The notes under the pieces are model-generated. The model was not told where the DNA came from. It saw only the letters and a program-made list of their open reading frames with translations, and made no database searches. DNA of 64,000 nt from NCBI GenBank assembly GCA_030614005.1, contig JAUWKS010000002.1:1-64000 (forward strand), written 5' to 3'. How positions within the stretch are numbered: position 1 is the stretch's first letter; every line of letters begins with the position of its first letter. The DNA comes from Candidatus Heimdallarchaeota archaeon (GTDB lineage: Archaea; Asgardarchaeota; Heimdallarchaeia; JABLTI01). A program made the translations under genes and the position numbers. This document shows positions 1-9,636 of this stretch, one piece after another.

Positions 1-536
1 AAAGTATTGTTATTAGAAACAGCAAATAAAAAGATTAATTGTTTTAACTAGGCAATTCCTTTGAATATGTAAATTTAATTGAAGTATCTATTTGTATAAC
101 ATTTTGCTTTAATACAAAAAAGCAACCTCTAGAGATAAAACAATAAAAAAAGTAAAAACGGGAATCTCATTAGAACGCTTTTCCCAGAAATCACCTTTTA
201 CACTTTTGAAAAAACGTTGCATAAAAATAGCTTAATAATGGCTATTTTTTAGAGAATTTTATATGTTCTTTATCTTTTGAAAAAAAATATTCTAAACTGA
301 CTGATAATATCGAGAATTAAATCAATATTTGGGTACTCATAAATAAAAGAAACGGAATTAATCTAGTGATTAATATGATTTGTAAAATAATGCCAATGAT
401 TTTAATACTCTCGACACCCTTGGATCCAAAGTCAATTACCTTTTCCTAAATACATGACTACTTAAAATAGATTATTCAGATATTAGCTTGCTTAAATAGT
501 TTTGACAAGGAAGTAATTCTTTAAAGTAAAATTACG

Positions 537-1385
537 GTGTTAACATTGCTGGGGTCAATAGATTGCCGCAAGATTGTTGTGCTAGGCAATCCAAATGTTG
601 GAAAAACGAGTATTATACAACGGTATGTTCACAATCAATTTAAAACCAAATATTACGCCACTCTTGGTTTTAATATTTATACTCGATATATTGATATTGC
701 TGATAAAAAAGTTGGATTATCAATATGGGATGTCGGCGGACAAGAAGCTTTCAAGCAATTTGCTTTTCGATATTTGATTGAAGCAGATGCAGCTATTTTC
801 GTTGCTGATGTTTCTAGACCTGAAACCATTGAGAGTCTTTCTACTTGGAATGAGCAATTAGCTCAAGTCACCAATAGAAAAATACCTAAAATTATCCTTT
901 TCAATAAAATTGATTTGAATTATGATATGAATGTCATATCTGACGAAGTGATTAAATCCGAAGTCCGTAAAGAATTCAATGGAATTGTTTTTGCTAGTGC
1001 TAAAACTGGTCAGAATGTTATCGACATTTTTTCAATGATTGCAAAGATGCTCACTACGTGGGATGAAGAATTTGGTGTCCCTAGTAAAAGGAAAGTTCTC
1101 TTCAATAGCGCTTTTGAGGAAAAAACGTTACCTGTGATGTTCTTTTCAGGACCTAATTGTGATTTTTGTGAACCTGTTTTTAATAGATTAACAAACATTT
1201 CTTCAGAATATCCTATGAATATTGAAGTCGTAGATGTTGAAGCAGACAAAAATGCTGCAACTGAACACGGCATTCTTTCAATACCAACAACAATCATTGG
1301 AACTAAAATCATTGTTGGAGAATCTAATGAACAAATATTACGAACAATTGTTAGTGATGAATATATTCAGCTTTTTGGTAAATAG
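537..1385 (+). CDS. Ras/Rab-like small GTPase fused to C-terminal thioredoxin/glutaredoxin-like domain
   Basis: G1 GNPNVGKTS, G3 WDVGGQE, G4 NKID, G5 SAK; C-terminal ~85 aa with CDFC (CxxC) and cis-Pro-like SIPTT. Confidence 0.85.
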   Translation: MLTLLGSIDCRKIVVLGNPNVGKTSIIQRYVHNQFKTKYYATLGFNIYTRYIDIADKKVGLSIWDVGGQEAFKQFAFRYLIEADAAIFVADVSRPETIESLSTWNEQLAQVTNRKIPKIILFNKIDLNYDMNVISDEVIKSEVRKEFNGIVFASAKTGQNVIDIFSMIAKMLTTWDEEFGVPSKRKVLFNSAFEEKTLPVMFFSGPNCDFCEPVFNRLTNISSEYPMNIEVVDVEADKNAATEHGILSIPTTIIGTKIIVGESNEQILRTIVSDEYIQLFGK

Positions 1386-1486
1386 GTTCACAAGCAAAAG
1401 TTTTTGAGATGTTTTTTTCTTTTGGTATGATAGCAATACCTTATAATTACTAATTCAAAAGCTAATGAAAGATTGGTGAATTTACT

Positions 1487-2269
1487 TTGAAAATCAAAGA
1501 GGGCGATTTGATAATAATATCTATTTCTGGTGTTAAGAAATGGATGGTAAAAGTTGAAGCAGGAAAAGAATTCCATACTCATAAAGGACCTGTCGTTTTA
1601 GATGAGCTCATTGGTTTAGAATATGGTTCTAGCATTGTTAATTCTAAAGATGCTACGTTCTTTCTTTGGAAACCTTCTCCTTATGATTATCGTGATGCAA
1701 TCACTCATTCTACTCAAGTAATTTACCAAACAGATATCGCTCAAATCATCTTTACTGCTGGTATTTGTAGTGGCGTAAGGGTTATTGAAGCTGGGACAGG
1801 TAGCGGGAGTCTAACTTCAGCTTTAGCTCGTTATGTTACACCAGGTGGGAAAGTCTTTTCTTATGATTTCAAGGAAAAGCATCAAAAAGTTGCTCGTAAA
1901 AACATTGAGAAACTCGGATTATCCGAAGCCGTTGATTTTAAAATCAAAGATGTCACAACTGGTTTTGATGAAAAAGATGTTGAGGCAGTTATCTTGGATA
2001 TGCCCAATCCTTGGGACGTAATTGAACATGCTCGTGATGCTTTAATGGGCGGTGGTAAATTAGTAATATTCGTACCAACATATACACAAGTAGATCAATC
2101 ACTAGCAAAACTGGTAGAAAACAATTTTTATCAAATTGAAGCCTTTGAAGTAATTCGCAGAGATCTTACTACACGTATTGGTGCAATACGACCGGCAACA
2201 CGTATGATAGGTTTTACCGCTTTTTTGGTTGTTGCTAGGAAAGGATTCTCTCTATCTGAAGAGCGCTAA
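1487..2269 (+). CDS. trmI: tRNA (adenine-N1)-methyltransferase, TrmI/Gcd14 family
   Basis: SAM-binding VIEAGTGSGSLTSALAR, LDMPNPW motif, archaeal TrmI architecture. Confidence 0.85.
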   Translation: MKIKEGDLIIISISGVKKWMVKVEAGKEFHTHKGPVVLDELIGLEYGSSIVNSKDATFFLWKPSPYDYRDAITHSTQVIYQTDIAQIIFTAGICSGVRVIEAGTGSGSLTSALARYVTPGGKVFSYDFKEKHQKVARKNIEKLGLSEAVDFKIKDVTTGFDEKDVEAVILDMPNPWDVIEHARDALMGGGKLVIFVPTYTQVDQSLAKLVENNFYQIEAFEVIRRDLTTRIGAIRPATRMIGFTAFLVVARKGFSLSEER

Positions 2270-2370
2270 ATTAGAAAAGGCTATTATTTTCATCTTTTTT
2301 GCTCTTTTTATTTTATAAAAAGAACAATCTTAAGAAAAAGATTTAAGTTAGATTTTTTCTATTCTCGTCT

Positions 2371-3801
2371 ATGAAGCTTCCAGAAAAAGAAACTGAATTC
2401 CTTAAATGGTATTCTGAAGTAATTAGTTATGCTAATATTGTGGATAATCGTTCTCCCGTTAAAGGTGCTAATGTTCTTATGCCCTATGGATACTCTATTT
2501 GGGAGTCGATTAGAAATAAACTTGATGCTGAATTAAAGAAGACCGGCCATAAGAATGCTTATTTTCCTTTATTCATTCCTGAAGATTATTTAAAGCGCGA
2601 ATCTGAGCACTTTAAAGGGTTTATTCCAGAAGTTGCTTGGGTCACACATGCAGGTGACCGCAAACTTGATAGAAAGCTCGCTCTGCGTCCCACTTCTGAA
2701 ACTATTATGTATGAAATGTTTCATCTTTGGATTCGCAGTCATGTAGACCTTCCCTTTAAAATTAATCAATTCTGTAATATAATTCGTTTTGATACGAAAG
2801 AAACTAAACCTTTGCTCCGCGACCGAGAATTTCTCTGGTCAGAGGGGCACACTTGCCATGCAACGGCAGAAGAAGCAGAAGAACAAGTTAAAGAGTCAAT
2901 GGTTATTTACGAAAACGTTTATCGAGAAGCGTGTATGTCATTTTTGATTTTACGAAGACCAAAATATGACACTTTTGCTGGTGCAATTTATTCTATTGCT
3001 TATGATTCCCCTCTTCCAGATGGTCGTACTTTACAAATAGGAACTACTCATAATCTTGGCCAAGGTTTCAGCAAAGCTTTCGATATTACTTTCCAAGATA
3101 AGGACAAACAAAATAGGAATGTCCATCAAACATGTTATGGTCTTTCCACACGTCTTGTTGCAGCAATTATCGGATTACATGGTGATGAGAAAGGATTAAT
3201 CATTCCACCATTCATTGCACCTATTCAAATTGTTATTATTCCAATATATAAAAAAGACAACAAAGACGAAGTTATCGAAGCAGCAGAACAGATACTTAAA
3301 GTCTTACAAAAAGCAGGATTACGTGTTGAATTAGACAAAAGGGAAGGATATACACCTGGCTGGAAGTTTAATGAATGGGAAGTTCGGGGTGTACCTATTC
3401 GCTTAGAAATTGGCCCTAAAGACATTCAAAAAGAGCAAGTTGTTCTCGTTCGTCGTGATAACCGCGAAAAAGCATTTGTTCCTATGAAGGATGCTGCTAA
3501 AAAATCGAAAACTATTTTGAAGAACATGCATAAATCCCTCCAAAAACGTGCAGATAAATTGCTTAAAGATAGTATCAGTCATCCAAAAGATTACGAAGAG
3601 CTTAAAGAAATACAGAAAACCAAACGAGGTTTTTGCCGTGCTAATTGGTGTGGCGATGAAGCTTGTGGTGAAAAAGTCAAAGATGATACTGGCGCTGATA
3701 TCCGAGGAACACGTGAAGATATCAAAGAAGAACCAGATGGCAACTGTATTATTTGTGGCAAGAAAGCTAAAGAAATGGTTTACATTGCTCCAGCCTATTA
3801 G
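2371..3801 (+). CDS. proS: Prolyl-tRNA synthetase (archaeal/eukaryotic type)
   Basis: Class II motifs (LRPTSETIMYEMF, RFDTKETKPLLRDREFLWSEGHT), C-terminal zinc-binding-like domain. Confidence 0.95.
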   Translation: MKLPEKETEFLKWYSEVISYANIVDNRSPVKGANVLMPYGYSIWESIRNKLDAELKKTGHKNAYFPLFIPEDYLKRESEHFKGFIPEVAWVTHAGDRKLDRKLALRPTSETIMYEMFHLWIRSHVDLPFKINQFCNIIRFDTKETKPLLRDREFLWSEGHTCHATAEEAEEQVKESMVIYENVYREACMSFLILRRPKYDTFAGAIYSIAYDSPLPDGRTLQIGTTHNLGQGFSKAFDITFQDKDKQNRNVHQTCYGLSTRLVAAIIGLHGDEKGLIIPPFIAPIQIVIIPIYKKDNKDEVIEAAEQILKVLQKAGLRVELDKREGYTPGWKFNEWEVRGVPIRLEIGPKDIQKEQVVLVRRDNREKAFVPMKDAAKKSKTILKNMHKSLQKRADKLLKDSISHPKDYEELKEIQKTKRGFCRANWCGDEACGEKVKDDTGADIRGTREDIKEEPDGNCIICGKKAKEMVYIAPAY

Positions 3802-3898
3802 GAGCAATTTTCGTTTTCTTTTTCTCAAATAGTAATATATAAGAACATTAGAAGCTCACAATAAATTAGATTAGAATTCTCAGAAGGGAAAACGTATT

Positions 3899-4312
3899 AT
3901 GGCTGAAGATCCCGAAGTTCAAAGAAAAATCTATCAACTTCTCCGAGAAATTGGTGAATATACTGATTTGGAGGCGTTAGCTGTCGTTAATCGTGAAGGT
4001 ATGAAAATTTCCTTCTTTGCAAAGCAAGATGCCAATGCCGATCTTATCTCAGCTATTTCTGCAGCAATACTGTCAACTGGTGAACAAGCTGTTTCTATTA
4101 ATGAGCATGGTGAATTGCTTGAAGTGCTTGTGAGAGGAGAACATGGATTTACCATATTAACGAATGCTGGTGATTATATCCTAATTGGAACATCTTTAGA
4201 GCTTAATGCTATGGGTTTAACAATTAGGGTTTTACGCAAATATGCCACTAAATTGAAAGACATCATCGGTGGGGAATGTCAGGATGATTTAGGGCCCATT
4301 AGTTTAGAATGA
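3899..4312 (+). CDS. Roadblock/LC7 domain protein
   Basis: ~120 aa alpha/beta fold pattern: LEALAVVNREGMKI...LISAISAAILSTGEQAV...ILIGTS. Confidence 0.75.
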   Translation: MAEDPEVQRKIYQLLREIGEYTDLEALAVVNREGMKISFFAKQDANADLISAISAAILSTGEQAVSINEHGELLEVLVRGEHGFTILTNAGDYILIGTSLELNAMGLTIRVLRKYATKLKDIIGGECQDDLGPISLE

Positions 4313-4337
4313 AAATTTAAAGTGGTTCGAGAAAAAC

Positions 4338-5615
4338 ATGACTGTTCCGTTTGAGCTTCAAATGATTCATAGACTTTCGGGAGTACAGCTTTTTTCCCAT
4401 CGTTTTAGAGAAGACATTAAGCTTGAACCTACACTAATCTCTGGTTTTATATCTGCAGTAATTACTTTTGCAGAGGAGTTGAAACCTTCTGATGGAAAGG
4501 AAATCATCACATTTATTGATAGAGGTGATTTTGTTTTACAAGTAGAACCCGGTGAGCGTGTCATTGGGCTCCTCATCTTAAGTTGTAAAGATTCATCATT
4601 TAAAGAAAAGTTGAGAATCCTTGTTGAAGAATTTGAAAACCGTTATCATGCTCTAATTGTAGATTGGAGTGGTATTTCTTCAGGATTTGATGATTTTGAA
4701 GATGATGTTAAACAACTTATTTCCCGTAAACCTATTAGTCCGTATCATATTCCAAAATTAGTTGATACTGATCGAGCACCAAAGAAACTAGATGATATGA
4801 AATGGGCTATTATTACTCGTATAAATGGTAAAAATGATATTACTACAATCAGTGAGGAATTAGAAATAAGCATTGATGTTGTTCAAAGTATCATTTCGTA
4901 TTTTGAAGAGTCAGGGTTAGTAAAAACCTATTTTGAAATCAGTGATGAGAGCATGTTAGAACTTACTAAAAAAGGGTTAAATGCTCTTGAAGTAGGATCA
5001 GATGGCTATAATGAAATTAATCATTTGATAGGTGAATATGGCATCAAAATATTGTCACTCATTGGCACAGAAAGATCATTACTAGACATTAAGAAGAAAG
5101 TAAAATTATCTCATGAACGAGTTTGTGAATTAGTTGAAAAACTTGTATCCGAACGTTTTCTAGAAGTGCTTCCTAAATGGAAAGTTGTTCTCGATAAGAA
5201 CGCATTTCAATTCACACGTTCCCTTGAGTTTATTGACGATCTCTTCCAACTTATTTATGATGAATCAGATAGTTGGTTAGATGTACGAGCACTTACACGT
5301 ATGAAAAGAAATACTGCCGCTCTTCTGCTCATCAAAGATGAAGAACTCGCCCGTTTAATTAGTGATAGTAATGAATACTTAATCGATCGAAACAATCTGA
5401 AGAAAGTCCTCAGTTCTGAGGTAAATCTTAAGTCTATTGCTGAGCGATTAGAAACGCTTTTCAAAGTTTTACAAAACAATATCGAACGTGAGATCGGGTC
5501 AAATCTTACACGAGGTATTATGTGTAAAGTTTACAAACGGTTGAATTCAGATTATACTGAATTAATTAAACAACAAACAGAACTTGATATTATGATAAAT
5601 TGGTTAAATCAATAA
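4338..5615 (+). CDS. Longin-like N-terminal domain plus winged-helix repeats
   Basis: N-term 'GVQLFSHRF..LISGFISAVITFAEEL..FENRYHALIVDWSG' resembles longin/AP-sigma fold; downstream wHTH 'ITTISEELEISIDVVQSIISYFEESGLV'. Confidence 0.55.
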   Translation: MTVPFELQMIHRLSGVQLFSHRFREDIKLEPTLISGFISAVITFAEELKPSDGKEIITFIDRGDFVLQVEPGERVIGLLILSCKDSSFKEKLRILVEEFENRYHALIVDWSGISSGFDDFEDDVKQLISRKPISPYHIPKLVDTDRAPKKLDDMKWAIITRINGKNDITTISEELEISIDVVQSIISYFEESGLVKTYFEISDESMLELTKKGLNALEVGSDGYNEINHLIGEYGIKILSLIGTERSLLDIKKKVKLSHERVCELVEKLVSERFLEVLPKWKVVLDKNAFQFTRSLEFIDDLFQLIYDESDSWLDVRALTRMKRNTAALLLIKDEELARLISDSNEYLIDRNNLKKVLSSEVNLKSIAERLETLFKVLQNNIEREIGSNLTRGIMCKVYKRLNSDYTELIKQQTELDIMINWLNQ

Positions 5616-5665
5616 AAGAAAAAGAGGGAAGAATAATAGTTTGTAAATATCTATTATCTTCTTAG

Positions 5666-6880
5666 CTATATTTTTTTCATGAATCTTTCAAGTCGATCCA
5701 TAGCATCACTGATTATTTCTTCTTGGGAAAGGAATACTAATCTGAAATAACCGCTACCATATGTCGGATCAAATCCGCTTCCAAATACTCCAACCACTCC
5801 TTCTTCCTTTAATAGTGCAAGAATGAATTCCTTATCGTTTTTGTATTTTCCAAGGTTCTCAATTTTAGGAAAGATATAGAAAGCCGCTTCTGGTTTTTGA
5901 GTTGAAATACCATCAATTTCATTTAATCGCTTGTAGATAATATCTCTACGTTTTCTTAATTTTTCAACTGTTTCTTTGATGTGATCTTGTGGACCTGTTA
6001 AAGCCTCAGTACATCCATATTGAGCTGGTGTGTTGACACATAACCTCAATCGGCCCAGTTTAATTATTCCATCATAGACTTCTCTGAGTTTATCTTCTGG
6101 GTCTTGGAGGTAACAATACCCAACACGCCATCCCGGCATTAAATAGACTTTAGAGAAACCATTCATCATAAACAATGGAACATCCTTTGCAACCGAAGGC
6201 ATGCCAATGAATTTCTGATCAAACGACAATCGATCATAGATTTCATCTGCAATTATTGGCAAATCATGTTCACCTGCAATATCTACAATATGTTTCAATT
6301 CTTTTTCTCGATATACTGCACCAGTAGGATTATTTGGATTAATAATCAGAATTGCTTTTGTTTTATCAGTTATTTTACTTCTAATATCATCTTCATCAGG
6401 TTGCCAATTATCAGTACTAACAGTGCGATAAGTGACACTTTTAGCATCATAAAATTTTGGAAATGCCATATAGGACGGATAGGCAGGACCTGGAATTAAA
6501 ATCTCATCCCCAGGACTTAAAAGAGAAGCAAAAAGAAACATTATTCCTTCTGAAATCCCAGCTGTGACATGTATATCGTCAATTGAGAGGTTCTTTGCTC
6601 CATTTATTTTCGTCTCTTTTTCAACAATTGCTTCACGCAACGAAACAATACCTTGTGATTCTGAATAGAAACTCTTGTTTTCACGTGCAGCTTTTACAAA
6701 AGCATCAACAATATTTTTCGGTGTTTCGAAATCGTATTTATTTGGATCACCAATATTTAACCAAATTAAATCCTTTCCTTGAGCAGATAGTTTCCTCGCT
6801 TCAGCACTGATATCTCGAATAGCATATTCCAACCCTCTCACTCTTGGGGCTTGAATTAATTCTCTGGATGCATCAACCAT
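5666..6880 (-). CDS. PLP-dependent aminotransferase class I/II (alanine/aspartate aminotransferase-like)
   Basis: IINPNNPTGAVY, ADEIYDRLSFD, NGFSKVYLMPGWRVGY (PLP lysine). Confidence 0.9.
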   Translation of the reverse strand: MVDASRELIQAPRVRGLEYAIRDISAEARKLSAQGKDLIWLNIGDPNKYDFETPKNIVDAFVKAARENKSFYSESQGIVSLREAIVEKETKINGAKNLSIDDIHVTAGISEGIMFLFASLLSPGDEILIPGPAYPSYMAFPKFYDAKSVTYRTVSTDNWQPDEDDIRSKITDKTKAILIINPNNPTGAVYREKELKHIVDIAGEHDLPIIADEIYDRLSFDQKFIGMPSVAKDVPLFMMNGFSKVYLMPGWRVGYCYLQDPEDKLREVYDGIIKLGRLRLCVNTPAQYGCTEALTGPQDHIKETVEKLRKRRDIIYKRLNEIDGISTQKPEAAFYIFPKIENLGKYKNDKEFILALLKEEGVVGVFGSGFDPTYGSGYFRLVFLSQEEIISDAMDRLERFMKKI

Positions 6881-7125
6881 TTTTTATTTCACCTGTACGA
6901 CAGCTTTTTTCGGTTGATTACACATCAACCAAATCATAATTGAGAAAAAAACTTTGTTAAAACATTTTTGGAACAACTGAAAAAATTGTTATCAGTTATT
7001 TTTTACCAATAAAAACGCAAATGATTGCTGTTTTAAAGCAGATATTTGGAGCTCGCGTCAAAATATTTTTAATTATGAGAATTGATTTTGGAAACAGCTC
7101 GCTTATCTAAGGAGGAGCAAGTGAA

Positions 7126-7752
7126 TTGTCTGCTGAAGAAGAAAGAATTAACCAAATGGTCGAGGATATAATTAGCAATGCTAAGAATGAAGCACGTAAG
7201 TATACTAAAGAAGCAAAACAGCAAACACAAGAAATCCTAGAAAAAGGAAAAGCAGTTGCTGAACAAGAAAAAGAAGAAATCATTGAGATGAAATCCAAAA
7301 CTATATCAGAATTGGAAAAACAACAAATTGCTTCTATTAACTTACAAGCACGTCGAGAAATCTTGCAAAAGAAAGAAGAAGAAATTTCTAAGGCTTTCAC
7401 TTCAGCTGAAGATGAGTTAAAGAAATTTTCCTCAAAACCAGCCTACACAAAAGTACTTGCATCACTTATTGTAGAAGCAGGAATTGCAATTGGTGGAGGA
7501 AATCTCTTAGTAAAAACTCGAAAAGCAGATAAATCTAAATTAAAAGAACTTGCAAATTTAGCCAAGGAAATTACCAAGAAGAGCGGTACTAAATCCTCAC
7601 TTAAATTAGTCACAGAAACAATTGATTCCATTGGTGGAGTAATTGTTTTATTAGATGATGAATCAATCACTGTAGATAATACTTTTGAAGCACGTCTAGA
7701 ACAAAAATACCGTTCTATTAGAACAGATGTCGCAAAATCATTATTCGTCTAA
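7126..7752 (+). CDS. atpE: A/V-type ATP synthase subunit E
   Basis: 208 aa, N-terminal Lys/Glu/Gln-rich coiled coil and C-terminal 'GGVIVLLDDESITVDNTFEARLEQKYRSIRTDVAKSLF'. Confidence 0.85.
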   Translation: MSAEEERINQMVEDIISNAKNEARKYTKEAKQQTQEILEKGKAVAEQEKEEIIEMKSKTISELEKQQIASINLQARREILQKKEEEISKAFTSAEDELKKFSSKPAYTKVLASLIVEAGIAIGGGNLLVKTRKADKSKLKELANLAKEITKKSGTKSSLKLVTETIDSIGGVIVLLDDESITVDNTFEARLEQKYRSIRTDVAKSLFV

Positions 7753-7886
7753 CTAGGGTGTAAAATTTCATCCAAAACTAGCTTGAAGAAATGTTTAAAA
7801 GTATCCAATGAACGAAAACAAAATAGAGTTTCGATTAAAGTTGAATATTGATATTAAGTTTTAACAACCAAAGAAGTGTAATCCTC

Positions 7887-8492
7887 ATGAACAAAAAGAC
7901 TGCTTATGTTATTTTTATAATCACTTGCTTACTTTCTCTGTCAATGGTTTTCCAACCACAACACTTAAACCAAGTTTCTGGAGCAAATGGAGACTTAGTT
8001 TTTTATGATCTTATCTCCCCAGATGGAGATGTTTATCAATATGATGATTATCTCTTTGGTGGCACAATTTTCAATAACCGCTCAGATGATACATATAGAG
8101 TGAGTCAACTGAGAGTAGATTTTGAATACACACATGAAAATGGAACCATTGAGACTACAAGAGTTTCATCAGAACAATTTGCAGAAAATGACCCACGCTA
8201 TTGGATTGCTCCTTTTGAAGCTAAAACAATCTATTTCCAAACAGCCATGAATCTTACTATTGGTAGAAGTTACAATCTTTCAGTGAAAATTTTGTTCATT
8301 GATGTTGAAAGCGTAGTTGAAACTCCTTTTGTGCGACCAATCAGTGAAAATGCAACGATTACAGTACAATACAAAAGACCACCCTCCCCAGGGTATATTT
8401 GGATTGTTCTAGTATTACTTTCAGTTGGAATTCTATCTTTCATTATTCTAGGAATTGTTGGTTGGGTAAAAGATCGCCGAGCTAAAAAGTAA
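7887..8492 (+). CDS. Secreted/membrane-anchored protein of unknown function
   Basis: Signal-like N-term MNKKTAYVIFIITCLLSLSMVF (start 7887 preferred over 7848) and single C-terminal TM. Confidence 0.6.
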   Translation: MNKKTAYVIFIITCLLSLSMVFQPQHLNQVSGANGDLVFYDLISPDGDVYQYDDYLFGGTIFNNRSDDTYRVSQLRVDFEYTHENGTIETTRVSSEQFAENDPRYWIAPFEAKTIYFQTAMNLTIGRSYNLSVKILFIDVESVVETPFVRPISENATITVQYKRPPSPGYIWIVLVLLSVGILSFIILGIVGWVKDRRAKK

Positions 8493-8503
8493 AAGAAAGA
8501 ATT

Positions 8504-8529
8504 AAATCACTTGTTTTCGCAAGTGATTT
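8504..8529. terminator. Putative intrinsic bidirectional terminator hairpin
   Basis: AAATCACTTG-TTTTCG-CAAGTGATTT, 10-bp perfect stem followed by T-rich tract, between convergent genes. Confidence 0.55.
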
Positions 8530-8559
8530 CGGTTTTAATTTTATTTATTTACTTATTTC

Positions 8560-9549
8560 TCAAATTGCAAGAATTGTGAGTGCGGGAACAACAATATAGA
8601 ATCGCTTCTCATTTGCTAATTTATAATTTATTATTGTTCTAGGAAGATATAATTCTCCTTTTCTCACTGGTTTTAATCTAAAAGTTTCAACAATAGTAGT
8701 TTCATAATTCAATTGATCGATTATTCGATGAGGATACATCGAAGATAATTTAAAATCTAACCCTGGGTTAAAATTAAGGTCAACAGACCATGCAACTCCC
8801 ATGCCAGTATTTGATATTCGTATTTGAATATAGCAATCTTCTTTCGCTTTTATCAAATCACTGACAATATACTCCCCTTCTAATACTGGTTTAGCACTTT
8901 GCTCGGAAGGCAATAGTTGTTTTGCTTTTAGTGCTGCCAATTGTGGTGGAGCGATTCCTTCGAGCGCATATAACGCAGAAAGTTCTTCATGTGAGATAGT
9001 ATCTGAGAAGCCTCGCGTAATTCCTTGTTCTTCTAAAAACTTAGTGAGAAGGTCAGGGTACATAGCTGTGGTTTCTATTTGAATGTCCAGCTCACGATAT
9101 TCCCGTCCTCTATGTTCGTCATCCATATATACTTGGTATCCGTGAATTCCCGGTTCTATTGAAGTTATTTTTGTTGGATCGCAAACTAAAGCAATTGCAT
9201 TTTCAAAGAGGCTTTGTTGATACCGTTGTGTTCTGATATCAACTCCAGATAGGAAAAAACCAAATGAGGGATGACTGTGGAACCAACCAACAATGACTGC
9301 ATTGATACTTTCTGCTTCCTCTGCAATTTTTGGTATAATAGTATAATCAGACATTTCAACAAAAATAGAACTTCCGCTTGTCATCGGGATAGCTTTGACT
9401 ACTGTTACTGTCTCTCCTTCTACTGTACCAACAAGCCAGCCAATCACTTCCCTCCATTGTCTATATGGTCTTTCAGGATTAGCAAATTCAATGACATATT
9501 TGAACATTTGTTGATATGCTTCATCATTTATTATAACCGATTGAATCAT
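8560..9549 (-). CDS. JAMM/MPN (Rpn11/Csn5-like) metalloprotease with C-terminal beta-rich domain
   Basis: GWFHSHPSFGFFLSGVDIRTQ fits the JAMM HxHx7Sx2D motif and resembles the Rpn11 GWYHSHPGFGxWLSGVDxxTQ pattern. Confidence 0.85.
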   Translation of the reverse strand: MIQSVIINDEAYQQMFKYVIEFANPERPYRQWREVIGWLVGTVEGETVTVVKAIPMTSGSSIFVEMSDYTIIPKIAEEAESINAVIVGWFHSHPSFGFFLSGVDIRTQRYQQSLFENAIALVCDPTKITSIEPGIHGYQVYMDDEHRGREYRELDIQIETTAMYPDLLTKFLEEQGITRGFSDTISHEELSALYALEGIAPPQLAALKAKQLLPSEQSAKPVLEGEYIVSDLIKAKEDCYIQIRISNTGMGVAWSVDLNFNPGLDFKLSSMYPHRIIDQLNYETTIVETFRLKPVRKGELYLPRTIINYKLANEKRFYIVVPALTILAI

Positions 9550-9636
9550 TTTTACTCATCTTTTCTATTTGGTTGAAAGTTCTAATATCGTATCTAATTA
9601 CTAAAAGTAAAACTTGCCTATAAAGACTTTTGAATT

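Noticed and set aside
3403-3828. 141-aa minus-strand ORF over the proS 3' end
   Set aside because: Shadow of clear ProRS coding sequence; Phe/Ile-rich low-complexity composition
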